64,000 nt of DNA from Syntrophomonas sp. (GTDB lineage Bacteria; Bacillota; Syntrophomonadia; Syntrophomonadales; Syntrophomonadaceae): positions 1-64,000 of the forward strand of contig JAENZN010000013.1 in NCBI GenBank assembly GCA_016841245.1. Direction: 5' to 3'. Below the pieces are notes generated by a model. It did no database searches, was not told where the DNA came from, and saw only the letters and a list, made by a program, of their open reading frames with translations. The stretch's first letter is position 1, and each line of letters starts with the position of its first letter. The translations under genes were made by a program, and so were the position numbers. Below are positions 16,417 to 26,140 of the stretch, piece after piece.

Positions 16417-17258
16417 GCTACCCTCTCCTTCACCATTTTTATCACGTTTTCAAGTATGACCTGCAGTTCCGGCATCGCTGTTAAAGGATTTTCTCCCTTA
16501 GCATATGATTTGGCCAGTTCAAGACTGTAGGGTATGCGCTCCAGTATGGGAATATCTTGTTCCCTGGCAATAATTCCCACATCGGCATCATCACCCTGCC
16601 AGCGGTTGATGATAATACCGGTACGAACATCCAGCAGTTTGGTGGCAGCAATAGATAGTTCCAGGTCATGGGCACCAAATAAAGATGGTTCGGTCACCAG
16701 CAGACAAAAATCACTATCCCGTATAGATTCTATAGCCGGGCAGGTAGTTCCCGGCGGGCAGTCTACCAGGCGGTATTCACTGTCCTGCCGCCTGGTCTCC
16801 CGGGCCGCTTTTATTAAAGGAGGACTCTGAACTTCCCCCACTAATAACCGGCCAGTAATTAATTGGCCTCCGCTGAGTAAGTCAGATTCTTCGATATCTC
16901 CTATCTTGTGGTTCACTTCGTTAATGGCATTTTCCGGGCACATATAAGCGCAGAGGCCGCAGGAATGGCACAGTTCAGTAAAAACCATAACCTCACTGGG
17001 CAGCACCACCAGAGCATTAAATCGGCATAACTCGGCGCATTTGCCGCACAGGGTACAGCTTTCCATATCAACTTCCGGAACCGGCCTGAATGCAGGCTTA
17101 GTATCTATTACCCTATGGGGCATTACTAAGCCTGCATTAGGTTCTTCGACATCAGCATCAATTACTATGGGATTATACTCAGCAAGAATTCTGGCCAGGC
17201 AGGTAGCTACCAGAGTTTTTCCTGTACCTCCTTTGCCGCTTGCAACAGCTATTTCCAT
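16413..17258 (-). CDS. MinD-superfamily ATPase with inserted ferredoxin domain (first copy)
   Basis: 281 residues, paralogous to the next gene. Walker A ASGKGGTGKTL, 4Fe-4S motifs CTLCGKCAELCRF and CHSCGLCAYMCPE (about 68-112), DCPPGTTCP, and TEPSLFGAHDLELS. The two proteins probably form a heterodimer, as expected for ATPases encoded with a 4-base overlap. SD GGAGAAGCATAA precedes the ATG. Confidence 0.88.
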   Translation of the reverse strand: MEIAVASGKGGTGKTLVATCLARILAEYNPIVIDADVEEPNAGLVMPHRVIDTKPAFRPVPEVDMESCTLCGKCAELCRFNALVVLPSEVMVFTELCHSCGLCAYMCPENAINEVNHKIGDIEESDLLSGGQLITGRLLVGEVQSPPLIKAARETRRQDSEYRLVDCPPGTTCPAIESIRDSDFCLLVTEPSLFGAHDLELSIAATKLLDVRTGIIINRWQGDDADVGIIAREQDIPILERIPYSLELAKSYAKGENPLTAMPELQVILENVIKMVKERVA

Positions 17259-17296
17259 TTATGCTTCTCCTTTATCAAAACTCATATCATAAATGA

Positions 17297-17647
17297 CTAG
17301 TTATTAGGCTGTTTTAGCTCTTCCAACTGCTGAGCCAGATATTTTTCCAACAAGGCTTGAACACTTATATTATCTTGCCCCTGATACATCTTAATCCCGG
17401 CCGAATTCAAGACCTGAAAAGCCTTGGGACCAACACGGGAAGTCAGGACAACCCCTACATTATTCTGCAGCAGAACCTGGGCAGCTCCGGTGCCGGCACC
17501 GTGAGCAGCATCGATACCAGTATTCTTTAAACTCTTAAAGTCAGATGATTCGGGATTCCATACCATAAAATATGAACAGCGGCCAAATCGCCCATCTACC
17601 ATCGCCTCAGCTTTATCTTCGCTAGAACAAATAGCTATATTTTTCAT
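17297..17647 (-). CDS. NifX/NifB-like dinitrogenase iron-molybdenum cofactor domain protein (ORP-like)
   Basis: 116 residues with the NifX fold pattern: MKNIAICSS at the start, VDGRFGRCSYFMVWN, AHGAGTGAAQVLLQNNVGVVL and GPKAFQVLNSAGIKMYQG. The Desulfovibrio orange protein ORP, with a Mo-S-Cu cluster, is a member of this family and is encoded with MinD ATPases, as here. Other members bind or shuttle FeMo-co-like clusters. SD GAGGAATAAG. No nif structural genes are present. Confidence 0.87.
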   Translation of the reverse strand: MKNIAICSSEDKAEAMVDGRFGRCSYFMVWNPESSDFKSLKNTGIDAAHGAGTGAAQVLLQNNVGVVLTSRVGPKAFQVLNSAGIKMYQGQDNISVQALLEKYLAQQLEELKQPNN

Positions 17648-17689
17648 GATCTTATTCCTCCTCTATCATACTTCTATACTATTTCAGTA

Positions 17690-17881
17690 TTATTTATTTC
17701 CTTGACCCTTATCCGGCATACCTCTGCCGGTTTTACCTGATCCACGTCCACCATTGCCGGAAGAACTCGGTCCTTTTGCTTTATCTGCATCCGGTGAATT
17801 ATTTCCTTTTTTGCATTTCCCCTGACCTCTGCCGGTACCCGCACCCTTGCCCTGCGGTCCTGTTCCATCTCCTCGCGGCAT
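17690..17881 (-). CDS. Small Gly-rich DUF5320-like protein
   Basis: 63 residues beginning MPRGDGTGPQGKGAGTGRG, the fingerprint of the small DUF5320-type proteins found next to NifX-like and MinD/ferredoxin ATPase genes. It is nearly all Gly, Lys, Ser and Pro after that, hence disordered. First gene of the operon, SD AAAGGGGGT. A longer ORF in another frame (17674-17937) is not the gene. Function unknown. Confidence 0.75.
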   Translation of the reverse strand: MPRGDGTGPQGKGAGTGRGQGKCKKGNNSPDADKAKGPSSSGNGGRGSGKTGRGMPDKGQGNK

Positions 17882-18340
17882 AACATTACCCCCTTTCTAA
17901 ATTTAGTTGTTTTTCTAGTATATCCTAGTTTTATCAAGCCTATAGTTTATGGGCATATGTTCGTTATGAATTAAATATACCAACTTTATACCTGGCTGTC
18001 AATTAAGAGTTGCTGCTTGATACTCTTTATCTGACTTCAAACCCCGGCATCATTGAGAACATAAAGGAAGATCGCTTCGTATCAACACCTAGCATCGTCT
18101 CGTTTATAAGGTGAATTAAGAATTAAAGCTTGTTAAGTGTGGACCCGTTAGGATTAGAATACCTGTTAACCCCTGATATAGATTGGAAGAATTTGAAAAA
18201 GTTTTACAGAAAGGATAATTTGGGGTTATATAATTAAAATAAAGAAGGTATACTTAGACAAAACTCTTACTAACACAAAATAATGCTCGCAAACGCATGT
18301 AAATCTGTTTGCAAAACTTATTATACGAGGTAGGTGCCAT
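17882..18340. other. Intergenic region between divergent ORP-like operon and SGNH hydrolase
   Basis: About 460 bases, AT-rich. It must contain promoters in both directions. A TATAAT-like element (GGTTATATAATTAA near 18225-18238) could serve the hydrolase. No sigma-54 element, RNA family or repeat was recognised. Confidence 0.35.
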
Positions 18341-19066
18341 ATGAGCGATATTAATACTAAAGATAGCATTAACATTCTGGTGTCTGGAGATTCAATCTCT
18401 AAAGGCGTAATATATGATGAAAGCAAAAATAAATATCTTGTGCTGCCAGAAAATTATGTAAACACCATCAGCGCTAAACTTGAAGGTTCTATCAAGAATA
18501 TATCGAGGTTTGGAAGCACTATAACCAGAGGATTTAATAAACTGGAAAAGTATATACGCAAAGAGACCCCCGATATTGTTGTAATTGAATACGGGGGGAA
18601 TGATTGTGCTTTTAATTGGGATGAAGTGGCAGACAGTCCAGATGCCAACCACCTGCCCCAGACAGATATCAGGATATTTGAAACTTCTCTGCGAGAGACG
18701 ATAGAGTTACTAAAAAATATTAAAATTACTCCGGTGCTTTTGACTTTGCCTCCGCTTAATGCTGAGAAATATTTTGAATGGGTCAGCCAAAAAAATCCTC
18801 TTACCCAAAGTAATATTCTAAAATTTCTGGGAAGCGTTCCTGAAATTTATTCCTGGCAGGAAAGATATAGTTCTGTCATTATTAAAGTTGCGGAAGAAAC
18901 TCATACGAAATTTATTGATATTAGAAGTGCATTTCTGCAGTACCCCGATTTTACCAAACTTCTTTGCAAAGACGGGATGCACCCCAATAGAGAAGGACAT
19001 AAGGTGATTGCTGACAAAATTATGAATTATATTAAAAGCGGTTATGCCTATTTACTAATAGACTAA
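18341..19066 (+). CDS. SGNH/GDSL-family hydrolase
   Basis: 241 residues. Block I GDSIS supplies the catalytic Ser, the block II Gly is probably in RFGSTITRG, block III is GGND, and block V DGMHPNREGH supplies Asp and His. All four landmark residues are present. There is no signal peptide, so the enzyme is cytoplasmic. It would hydrolyse an ester or acetyl group of unknown substrate. Its stop codon is the first base triplet of the left 359-bp repeat of the island. Confidence 0.88.
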   Translation: MSDINTKDSINILVSGDSISKGVIYDESKNKYLVLPENYVNTISAKLEGSIKNISRFGSTITRGFNKLEKYIRKETPDIVVIEYGGNDCAFNWDEVADSPDANHLPQTDIRIFETSLRETIELLKNIKITPVLLTLPPLNAEKYFEWVSQKNPLTQSNILKFLGSVPEIYSWQERYSSVIIKVAEETHTKFIDIRSAFLQYPDFTKLLCKDGMHPNREGHKVIADKIMNYIKSGYAYLLID

Positions 19067-19422
19067 TGTCAGGGGGACGGGGTTGTTGACACATTCATAT
19101 TTGACATAAGCATTGTTGGTCTGTTCAGTAACCCAGCGCTGCCCCATCATCAAAATGGGGGCGGCACTGCTAGTGGTACTGCTGAGGCGGTCCCTGTAGG
19201 ACTCTCTTTTTTCTATTAACGACACTTCGTTTTACAATTTACACCCTCACCCCTATGCCCAACATTATTTGCTTATGGTTACCCGAACAAGAACTGCAAT
19301 TTCCGGTGGAATTACCGCAAGAGTATAACGAGTAATAAGCTACCTGCTACGGCTTAACTACTTCAGTTGTGGCAGAAAAACAGGTTCTTGTACTTAATCA
19401 AGAACCTGTTTTTGGTGATATA
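19064..19422 (+). repeat. 359-bp direct repeat, left copy
   Basis: Runs from TAATGTCAGGGGGACGGGG to GGTGATATA. The right copy (26786-27144) has the same length; the offset is a constant 7722 bases and the only mismatch I noted is at base 8 (G here, A there). It contains the inverted repeat ACAGGTTCTTG/CAAGAACCTGT near its right end, with TTTTT on both sides. No convincing coding content. Confidence 0.93.
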
Positions 19423-19480
19423 TGCTCTAAGAGGCTTATTAATCATGATTTTTGTCATGGTTAGTGAATGCACTTAGAGC

Positions 19481-21150
19481 ATTTTACATACAGGAGGGCA
19501 AGAACATGGGAACGTCAAAATTACCCCGCTGTACGAACGGCTGTCCCGCGACGATGAGCTGCAAGGCGAAAGCAACAGCATATCTCACCAAAAGCAGATG
19601 TTGGAGGAATATGCCCGGCGGAACGGATTTCCCCGCCCGACCCATTTCACCGATGATGGCATTTCCGGCACCCGGTTTGACCGCCCCGGCTTTACGGCCA
19701 TGATGGAGGAAGTCGAGGCTGTTATCGTGAAAGACATGAGCAGGTTGGGACGTGATTATCTCAAAGTGGGCCAGATCATGGAGATTCTGCGGCAGAAGAA
19801 TGTGCGGCTGATTGCCGTCAATGACGGTGTTGACAGTGCCCTAAACGAGGATGATTTTACGCCCTTCCGGAACATCATGAATGAATTTTTCGTTCGGGAT
19901 ACCAGCCGGAAAATCAAGTCCGTTTTCAAGGCAAAGGGCATGAGCGGCAAGCACCTGACCGGCACGGTCATTTACGGCTACCTGTGGGATGAAAAGCGGG
20001 AACATTGGATTGTTGACGAGGAAGCCGCTACCGTCGTGCGCCGCATCTTTGCTATGACGATGGCGGGCTATGGCCCATATCAGATTGCAAAAAAGCTGTC
20101 AGAGGAAAGAATTGAGATACCCTCCGTACATATGGCACGGTATGGCGAAGGTTTGAATAAGAACAAGACGTTCAAGGATATTTACGGCTGGGGCGAGGCA
20201 CATCCTCTCACCGGCCTTATGTACTGCGCCGACTGCGGCGGCAAGATGTACATCCACCGTACCAACAACGGTAAGCGTATTCCACAGTATACTTATTCAC
20301 AGTACAGTAAAGTCCCTGTTGGAACGCTCTGCCCCACCCAGCACCGCATTAACGCCGATGTGGTGCTAACCTTGTTTGCTGATACGCTCCGAGCCATTGC
20401 AGCGTATTCCAAGAATGATCAGGCCGAATTTATCCAGACGGTAAAGGACGCTCAGGTTGCTCAGCAATCCGGCTGCATTGCGCAGAAAAAGAAGCGGCTG
20501 GCAGAGGCCAAGAAGCGCTCGGAAGATCTGGAAAAACTGTTATGCCAGATTTATGAGGATAAAATCCTCGGTAAGCTTCCGGAAGCACGCTTTGCCACCC
20601 TTGACGCACGGTACGCCGATGAGTAGGACGAGCTTTCCGGTGAGATCGAAGAATTAGAACAGGCCGTTACTGGCTATGAGCATAAGCAGCAGTCCGCTGA
20701 CAAGTTTATTGCTCTGATCGACAAATACGAAAATTTTGACACTCTAACCACCACTATGCTCAATAAATTTGTAGAAAAAATTTTGTCCATGAGCGTGACC
20801 GCAAGGGCTGCCAGGACACCACGCAGGAAGTGGAAATCTATTTTAATTTTGTGGGTAAATATGTGCCACCTCACTTCTGTGAGGTCAGCTTGACCCCGGA
20901 GGAACAGGAGGCCCTGCGCAAAAAGGAGGAACGCCGGGACAGATTGCACCGGAACTATTTGCGCAGCAAAGCCATCGGAGCACAAAAGCAATACGAGAAT
21001 AAAGTCAAGGCAGCAAAAAAGAATGAGATTGAGGCCAGAAAATCCGCTCTGCGATATGAAGACATGGCAAAGGGCGTGTTCGTTCCAGCCGGTGTTTTAC
21101 CAAAAGCAGAATCTCAAAAAGCCTCTCTACCAATCCGGTCTGCCATTTGA
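19481..21150 (+). pseudogene. Large serine recombinase (transposon integrase), inactivated
   Basis: The resolvase domain (YERLSRDDELQGESNSIS with the catalytic Ser, VKDMSRLGRDYLKVGQ), recombinase domain (GYGPYQIAKKL), zinc ribbon (CADCGGKMY) and C-terminal coiled coil are all recognisable. Lesions: no start codon is evident after the in-frame TAG at 19475; GWG at about 20190 is joined directly to EAHPLTG, losing roughly 70-80 residues compared with usual members; an in-frame TAG at 20623 where family members have Gln; and a one-base loss near 20787 (KIL-VHERDRKG resumes in the next frame to 21150). Confidence 0.88.
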
Positions 21151-21176
21151 ATACAATAATGAAAAGGAAAATTACC

Positions 21177-21530
21177 ATGGAAAAATTAACTTATTCCTGC
21201 AACGGAGATTATTACATTCCAGACCTGACCCTTGCAGAACAGCCGGACAAGCCTATCGGCAAGTATGGGCGCATGAGAAAACGGTATTTGAAAGAACACC
21301 GCCCCGTCCTGTACAACAGCCTGATTTTGAGTGAAAAGCTGTATCCGCATTTACTGGAGATCGACGAGGCGGCGAACCGTAGGTTGGAAACGATAATGTC
21401 TGAACTGACAAAATTGGCTGGAGTGACGGAGCAACTAAAAGCATGCGATCCCATGAAATGGGCCGACCTGATGAACATGCTGAAAGCGCAGGCCGAAGAG
21501 GTCATCTTATCGGAGTTGATCTATGTGTAG
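21177..21530 (+). CDS. tnpV: TnpV transposon-encoded protein
   Basis: 117 residues from ATG 21177 (MEKLTYSCNGDYYIPDLTLA), the classic TnpV start; an in-frame ATG at 21147 overlaps the recombinase end and is less likely. The motif GKYGRMRKRYLKEHRP is characteristic. TnpV accompanies serine recombinases in Tn4451-like and related clostridial elements; its biochemical role is unknown. Apparently intact although the recombinase beside it is not. Confidence 0.85.
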   Translation: MEKLTYSCNGDYYIPDLTLAEQPDKPIGKYGRMRKRYLKEHRPVLYNSLILSEKLYPHLLEIDEAANRRLETIMSELTKLAGVTEQLKACDPMKWADLMNMLKAQAEEVILSELIYV

Positions 21531-21779
21531 CGAGCAGCGGGAGTGCTTTGTTAATGCACTCCTACTCTTTTTGCTAAACCAATGGCTGAAATGTAAGGCA
21601 AGTGTTTTTGAAATCGGTTACCTTGTGGTTGTTCCGCCTCTCAGATATAATGAGAACACCCCAACATTTCGCAACATATTTTCGGCATTCTGCAACAATC
21701 GTATTGAAACTGTTCATATGATTTGAAAAAATGAAAGCAAAGGATACGCAAAAGCTATTTTTCAATAAGGAACAAGATT

Positions 21780-22487
21780 ATGATAAAAATTGCAATATGC
21801 GATGATGAAAAAATCGCATGTGAAACCTTAGAGCAAAAAATATTATCCTATATGGATAAGCGGAAAGAACCTTGTGAAATAGCCTGTTTTTTTAGTGCGG
21901 CGGAGCTTTTACAAACGCCCTGTTTCTTTGACCTGTTTTTACTGGATATACAGATGCCGGAACAGGATGGTATTGCCTTGGCGAAAAAGATCAGAGAGAA
22001 TGAAAACCAAGGTATTATCATTTTTATAACCGCTTTAGCGGAATATGTTTACAATGCCTTTGAGGTAGAGGCGTTTGATTATATCTGCAAGCCCATTGAT
22101 GACAGACGTCTACAAAAGGCGCTGGATAGGGCAATTAAGAAATTACGAGGAATCGAGAATAAATGCTTGTTTGTTAAAACGATGAACTGGTGCAAGTCCG
22201 TCAGGCTGGACGATCTCTATTATTGCGAAGTAACGAACCGAACAATACATCTTCATACAAAAAACGGAGTTATTGAATATTACTGTAAGCTGGAAGATAT
22301 TAAGAAACAGCTTGATTACCGTTTTATACAGTGCCATCGCAGCTACCTTGTTAATTTGGATTACTTGCTGGAATACTCAAACGGGCAGATCACATTAGAA
22401 TGTGGGGAACATATCCCTGTTTCAAGGCTTCGGCACCAAGATTTTATGGAAGCGATGATGCTGTATATGAAAAGGAAAGGTACATAA
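21780..22487 (+). CDS. LytTR-family response regulator on the island
   Basis: 235 residues. Receiver domain 1-120 with D8/D9, phosphoacceptor D56 (LFLLDIQMP) and K in YICKPIDD; LytTR DNA-binding domain 140-235 (HRSYLVNLDYL, ISRLRHQDF-like end). It is separated by one base from the following sensor kinase, so they form a two-component pair of AgrA/VirR type. About 250 bases without a gene precede it and should hold the promoter. Confidence 0.9.
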   Translation: MIKIAICDDEKIACETLEQKILSYMDKRKEPCEIACFFSAAELLQTPCFFDLFLLDIQMPEQDGIALAKKIRENENQGIIIFITALAEYVYNAFEVEAFDYICKPIDDRRLQKALDRAIKKLRGIENKCLFVKTMNWCKSVRLDDLYYCEVTNRTIHLHTKNGVIEYYCKLEDIKKQLDYRFIQCHRSYLVNLDYLLEYSNGQITLECGEHIPVSRLRHQDFMEAMMLYMKRKGT

Positions 22488-22488
22488 A

Positions 22489-23799
22489 ATGAGTTCGTTA
22501 ATCGTGAGTTACGGCATAGTTTCCATTTTGCTGTATTACTATTTCTGCCGCCTGTGTCATGTGGCTTTTCTTTGGTATGTGTGCTTGATATATACAGTCT
22601 TGTCATGTGGTTTGACAGGTTGCAGATATATGGAATGGATTGGAGAATTTCCGTATGTACTTTTAGGAATCCTGATATTGACTGCCTGTGGAATTCTTCA
22701 AAAACGCAGGCTTATAGAGTCTTTTGCTTTATCCTCACTCACGATATCCATATATAGTATTATGGCAGGAATTGTGCAGTCATTAACCTTTTGGATTGTT
22801 TCCGGCGTCAATAATCAATTGATACTAAAATATGCCGACTATGTTCAAAATGCATTGGTCATTATTCTGATAATTTCAACCTTCAACATTGTGATAAAAA
22901 CTTTTTCAGGCAGCATGGAAAAAATGCAGCTATCAGCACTGCCGGTTCTCATTATTCCAATTCTGTTTATTACATTGGTAGAAGCCCTTGTATCTGATTC
23001 GATATATGGAAATTCCGTTATTTGGGACACGGAAAGAGGATTGATTTTTCCGGTGATCGACAATATGCAGCTGCTGATTGTGCGCCTGTTGGCCTGCGGC
23101 GGTTTATTTTCCACATTAGTAGCTTATCAGAAACTGATAACATCCATTGAGCATGAGCAGACGATTCAGCTGCTGAAACAACAGACGCAAACTCAAGAGG
23201 TTTATATCAAGGAAGCAACGTCCCGATATGAGCGGACCCATTCATTCCGCCATGATCTTAAAAATCACCTGCTCGTTTTGCATCAACTACTTAAAGAAGG
23301 TAAGCCGAAAGAGGCAAATGAATATCTGGCAAAATTAGAAGAGGTGTCTGACAGCTTATCTTTTCAGGTGAAAACCGGAAATGTAACCGTGGATGCCTTG
23401 TTAAGCAGCAAACTGGCGCTTGCAGCTCAGAAAGGAATTAATATTGACTGTTCCGTGCGCATCCCACGGCAGAGCAGCATGAGTGACATGGACTGGTGCA
23501 TTACTTTATCCAATGCGCTCGATAACGCCATAAGTGCCAGCGAATGCATTCCGGTCCAAGACAGAATGATTCATTTATCCGGCATGCAAAAAGGAAATAT
23601 TTTTCTTTTAAATGTTGAAAATCGTTGTCAGGAAAATGCAAAACTTCCTTCAGCAGGAATAGGATTATCAAATATAAAAGCGGTTCTTCAAAAGTATAAT
23701 GGAAAAATGGAAATTGAAATTATGGACAGCATTTTCAAATTAAACGCTTTATTTATCATTCCGCAGCACTCTGGAGACATTCCACAACAATCCTATTGA
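22489..23799 (+). CDS. AgrC-like membrane sensor histidine kinase
   Basis: 436 residues. About six N-terminal hydrophobic helices (to about residue 205), a coiled-coil linker, the HPK10-type phosphoacceptor motif FRHDLKNHLLVLHQLL, and a GHKL ATPase domain with N-box NALDNAISASE and G-box GIGLSNIKAV. This is the architecture of peptide pheromone receptors AgrC/ComD. No agrBD pair is present in the island, so its ligand must come from elsewhere, from the host or from a lost gene. Confidence 0.88.
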   Translation: MSSLIVSYGIVSILLYYYFCRLCHVAFLWYVCLIYTVLSCGLTGCRYMEWIGEFPYVLLGILILTACGILQKRRLIESFALSSLTISIYSIMAGIVQSLTFWIVSGVNNQLILKYADYVQNALVIILIISTFNIVIKTFSGSMEKMQLSALPVLIIPILFITLVEALVSDSIYGNSVIWDTERGLIFPVIDNMQLLIVRLLACGGLFSTLVAYQKLITSIEHEQTIQLLKQQTQTQEVYIKEATSRYERTHSFRHDLKNHLLVLHQLLKEGKPKEANEYLAKLEEVSDSLSFQVKTGNVTVDALLSSKLALAAQKGINIDCSVRIPRQSSMSDMDWCITLSNALDNAISASECIPVQDRMIHLSGMQKGNIFLLNVENRCQENAKLPSAGIGLSNIKAVLQKYNGKMEIEIMDSIFKLNALFIIPQHSGDIPQQSY

Positions 23800-23866
23800 A
23801 TTATCCTATTTTATTCTTAAAATTAAAAATAGGAACAACATCGCGTATAACAAAGGAGGACTTTCT

Positions 23867-24451
23867 ATGCTAATCGGATCAGTGGATAATAACATCTCTT
23901 ACCAAAATCCATATGTGAACAAAGTAGAGGACCAGCAAAACCAGCCCGTAAGTGCCGCTGATAAAACGGACGATACTTCGAAAATAGAATCATCAACGAC
24001 GGCAGGCCCGTTGACCGAACCGCATGATGAATATATCCCAAGCGGCGATAAATCTAAAATTTCTGCTGGAATTTATAAATTAAAGCAGGACGAAGCCGGG
24101 CAGAAAAAAATCGTATTATACCGTACTGATTCAACTGAGAAAAATGGTGAACAGCCTGAAGTCAATCCAGAACCAAGCTCTGATAACGAACAGCCTAAAG
24201 GCGTAGACGGTACCAAAGGAAGCGACGACAAGACAGAAAGCAAGTGTACGACCAATACCGATAAGGTTGATCGTGAGATCAAAAAGCTGAAAGAAGAAAA
24301 AAAGCAGATTGAGCAAGAACTAAAAAGCAATCAGAACGATGAAGATAAGCGTAAAGAATTAGAACAGCAGTTGACTCAAGTAGAATCCGAGCTGAGCATG
24401 AAGGATAACGATGCTTATAGAAAGCAGAATGCTACTTACACTTATGGTTGA
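23867..24451 (+). CDS. Uncharacterised coiled-coil protein
   Basis: 194 residues, starting MLIGSVDNNISYQNPY behind AAAGGAGGACT. The middle is disordered and rich in Ser, Asp, Pro and Lys; a strongly predicted coiled coil (EIKKLKEEKKQIEQELK...ELEQQLTQVESELS) occupies about 135-180. No signal peptide or membrane segment. Coiled-coil FlxA-like proteins have a similar C-terminus. It lies 67 bases after the sensor kinase and may be its target or neighbour cargo; function unknown. Confidence 0.65.
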   Translation: MLIGSVDNNISYQNPYVNKVEDQQNQPVSAADKTDDTSKIESSTTAGPLTEPHDEYIPSGDKSKISAGIYKLKQDEAGQKKIVLYRTDSTEKNGEQPEVNPEPSSDNEQPKGVDGTKGSDDKTESKCTTNTDKVDREIKKLKEEKKQIEQELKSNQNDEDKRKELEQQLTQVESELSMKDNDAYRKQNATYTYG

Positions 24452-24540
24452 TAAAGGTTGTTTTTCTTTTTATACAATTAATAATAACCGTTGTTTCAAC
24501 GACGGAATTAATGTTTGCGTCAATACGTAGTCGATTGTGA

Positions 24541-24585
24541 GCGGCGGTTTTGAAATTTATCTGAATTCAAAGCCGCCGCATTTCT
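24541..24585 (+). terminator. Strong terminator downstream of the coiled-coil gene
   Basis: Fourteen-pair stem GCGGCGGTTTTGAA / TTCAAAGCCGCCGC with one G-T pair, followed by ATTTCTTTTC. Confidence 0.8.
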
Positions 24586-24803
24586 TTTCAAAAAGGAGAA
24601 TGTGGAGGGTGTAATAGTTTTACCCATTTTTATTCTGGCGGCTTTGGGATAGGAGGTTTCCTTGTACCCGAAGCCACTTTTTGCTATTCATGAGGGGCCG
24701 CCACCATCTCGTGACGGCCAAGCATAGCTGATGCTTCTACCCCCCGTAATTTTAACGATTTACAATATAATTTAGACAAATACTGCGCCCTTTTTTCACA
24801 CAG

Positions 24804-24839
24804 CACCTTTCATGGGTTTTCCTGTGAAGGTGTTTTTTT
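24804..24839 (+). terminator. Terminator-like hairpin with T7 tract
   Basis: CACCTTTCA pairs imperfectly with TGTGAAGGTG and is followed by TTTTTTT (24833-24839). Confidence 0.6.
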
Positions 24840-24975
24840 ATGCCCTTTTTTGATTACCGACCGTTACAGAAAATCTTTTTGCAACATCGGGGGACTAGTC
24901 TGCGTGATGTTCAGCCACATTGCCGGTCACCTCCTTGTCCTCTCTGAAAAAGACTTTCAGAAAGGACAGAACATC

Positions 24976-25379
24976 ATGGAGGTGTTTATCAAAATTGGCG
25001 GACAAGCTGTGTCCGTTGAAGTAAAAGTCGAGGTATGCGAATACCTTGACCAAGCCAAGCACAAGGACGAAAAGAACAGCGCCGCCATTGGGATAGGCGG
25101 GAATTCGATGAATACATAGTCGCCAGAGAGAGCCGATGCTATTCCGAGACGCCGGAACAATGGCTCTGCCGCAAGGAAACCTTGCAGGAAATCATCGCGG
25201 CGCTGAAAAGCTACACCGAGGTTCAGCGGCAGCGTTTTTTCCTCTTCGCTCTGGATGGACTGAGCTATTCGGAGATCGGAAAGCTCTGCGGTTGCTCCAA
25301 ATATGCCGTGAGGGATTCCATAGAGGCGGTACGAGAATTTTTGAAAACGGCCCCCACGAAACGAAGTCTTCGGGCTAAC
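24976..25379 (+). pseudogene. Sigma-70-like transposon regulator, frameshifted
   Basis: The 5' part (MEVFIKIGGQAVSVEVKVEV...LDQAKHKDEKN) and the 3' part (RRHWDRREFDEYIVARE, PEQWLCRKETLQEI, then the sigma region 4-like LDGLSYSEIGKLCGCSKYAV) are two pieces of the small sigma-like ORF found in clostridial conjugative transposons. They are in different frames, joined near 25080-25085, so the gene is broken. The 3' end then runs into foreign sequence. Confidence 0.72.
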
Positions 25380-25435
25380 CAAGTGAAGGGCATTTCGCCC
25401 TATCACATGAGCAAGAGGGACAGGCAGTGTAACTC

Positions 25436-26121
25436 TGTTCTGCCCCTCTTGCCGTCTGGAGGTTTAGCCTATACCGATCATCAATTAAGCATTAAAACAG
25501 ACGTTGATACAACAACGCTAGTCATTCAAGAACTCATCAAATCTAAATCGTGGCAAGATCAACAAAACCAAAGCCATCCTGGCACATTTATAGGCTATAG
25601 TAAATTCCTTGCGTATGTGCGAGGAACGTGGTATTGAAAAGGAAAAAACAGCACAAATTATTTCAGTCCTTGAAAAGAATAATAACATTGAATTGTATAA
25701 TCATATAAGAGGGGACAAAAAAAGCAATTTATGGTATAATATGACAAAGGACTCAACTTATTCGGTTAGAGCGTATTCAACAATATATTGGAATGAGTAC
25801 GAGGATCAAGATGAAATTTTATACGGAAACCTGGAAAAAGTGATTGGTGGATGGCAGATATTGGATAGCAGGGTATATCTATCTAATAGACACGTGATCA
25901 ATGGACAATATGGTTGGACCATGACAAACCGTTATAAACAATATTCGCAGAATAAATATCCTTCATCAAACACATACAGTTATACTACTCCATCCTCGTG
26001 GCTTCCAGTCAAATTTAACCCGTCAGCTCCTCCAATGGAGCTAGGATCAACCTCAAATGTAACAATTACCTTTGGTAGCAATAGTTGGAGTTTTCAGTTT
26101 ACAAATAATTATAATGATTAA
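25436..26121 (+). pseudogene. Unknown cargo gene, 5'-truncated and frameshifted
   Basis: The frame around 25460-25605 (DHQLSIKTDVDTTTLVIQEL, then GTFIGYSKFL) continues logically in another frame from about 25603 (RMCEERGIEKEKTAQIISVL, then YNHIRGDKKSNLWYN). The intact last 150 codons are rich in Tyr, Ser, Asn and Trp and end in a beta-rich segment. The N-terminus is fused to the sigma-like remnant, so a deletion probably removed its start. Not recognised. Confidence 0.45.
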
Positions 26122-26140
26122 TAAGATAGTGAAAAACTTC

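Larger units (their letters stand above)
24452..24975. other. Non-coding stretch of the island
   Basis: About 520 bases holding two terminator-like hairpins (24541-24585 and 24804-24839). Between them is typical non-coding transposon sequence with a GGAGG-rich segment; no intact gene was found. Confidence 0.5.

Noticed and set aside
15541-17258. Nitrogenase accessory cluster
   Set aside because: NifX-like and MinD-like proteins occur here without any nif structural or biosynthetic genes; the ORP-like arrangement fits better.
17674-17937. 87-residue ORF over the DUF5320-like gene
   Set aside because: Different frame; the MPRGDGTGP product at 17690-17881 is the recognised protein.
19064-19422. 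Repeats as attL/attR of the serine recombinase
   Set aside because: Serine integrases duplicate only a short core; 359 bp of near identity needs another explanation.
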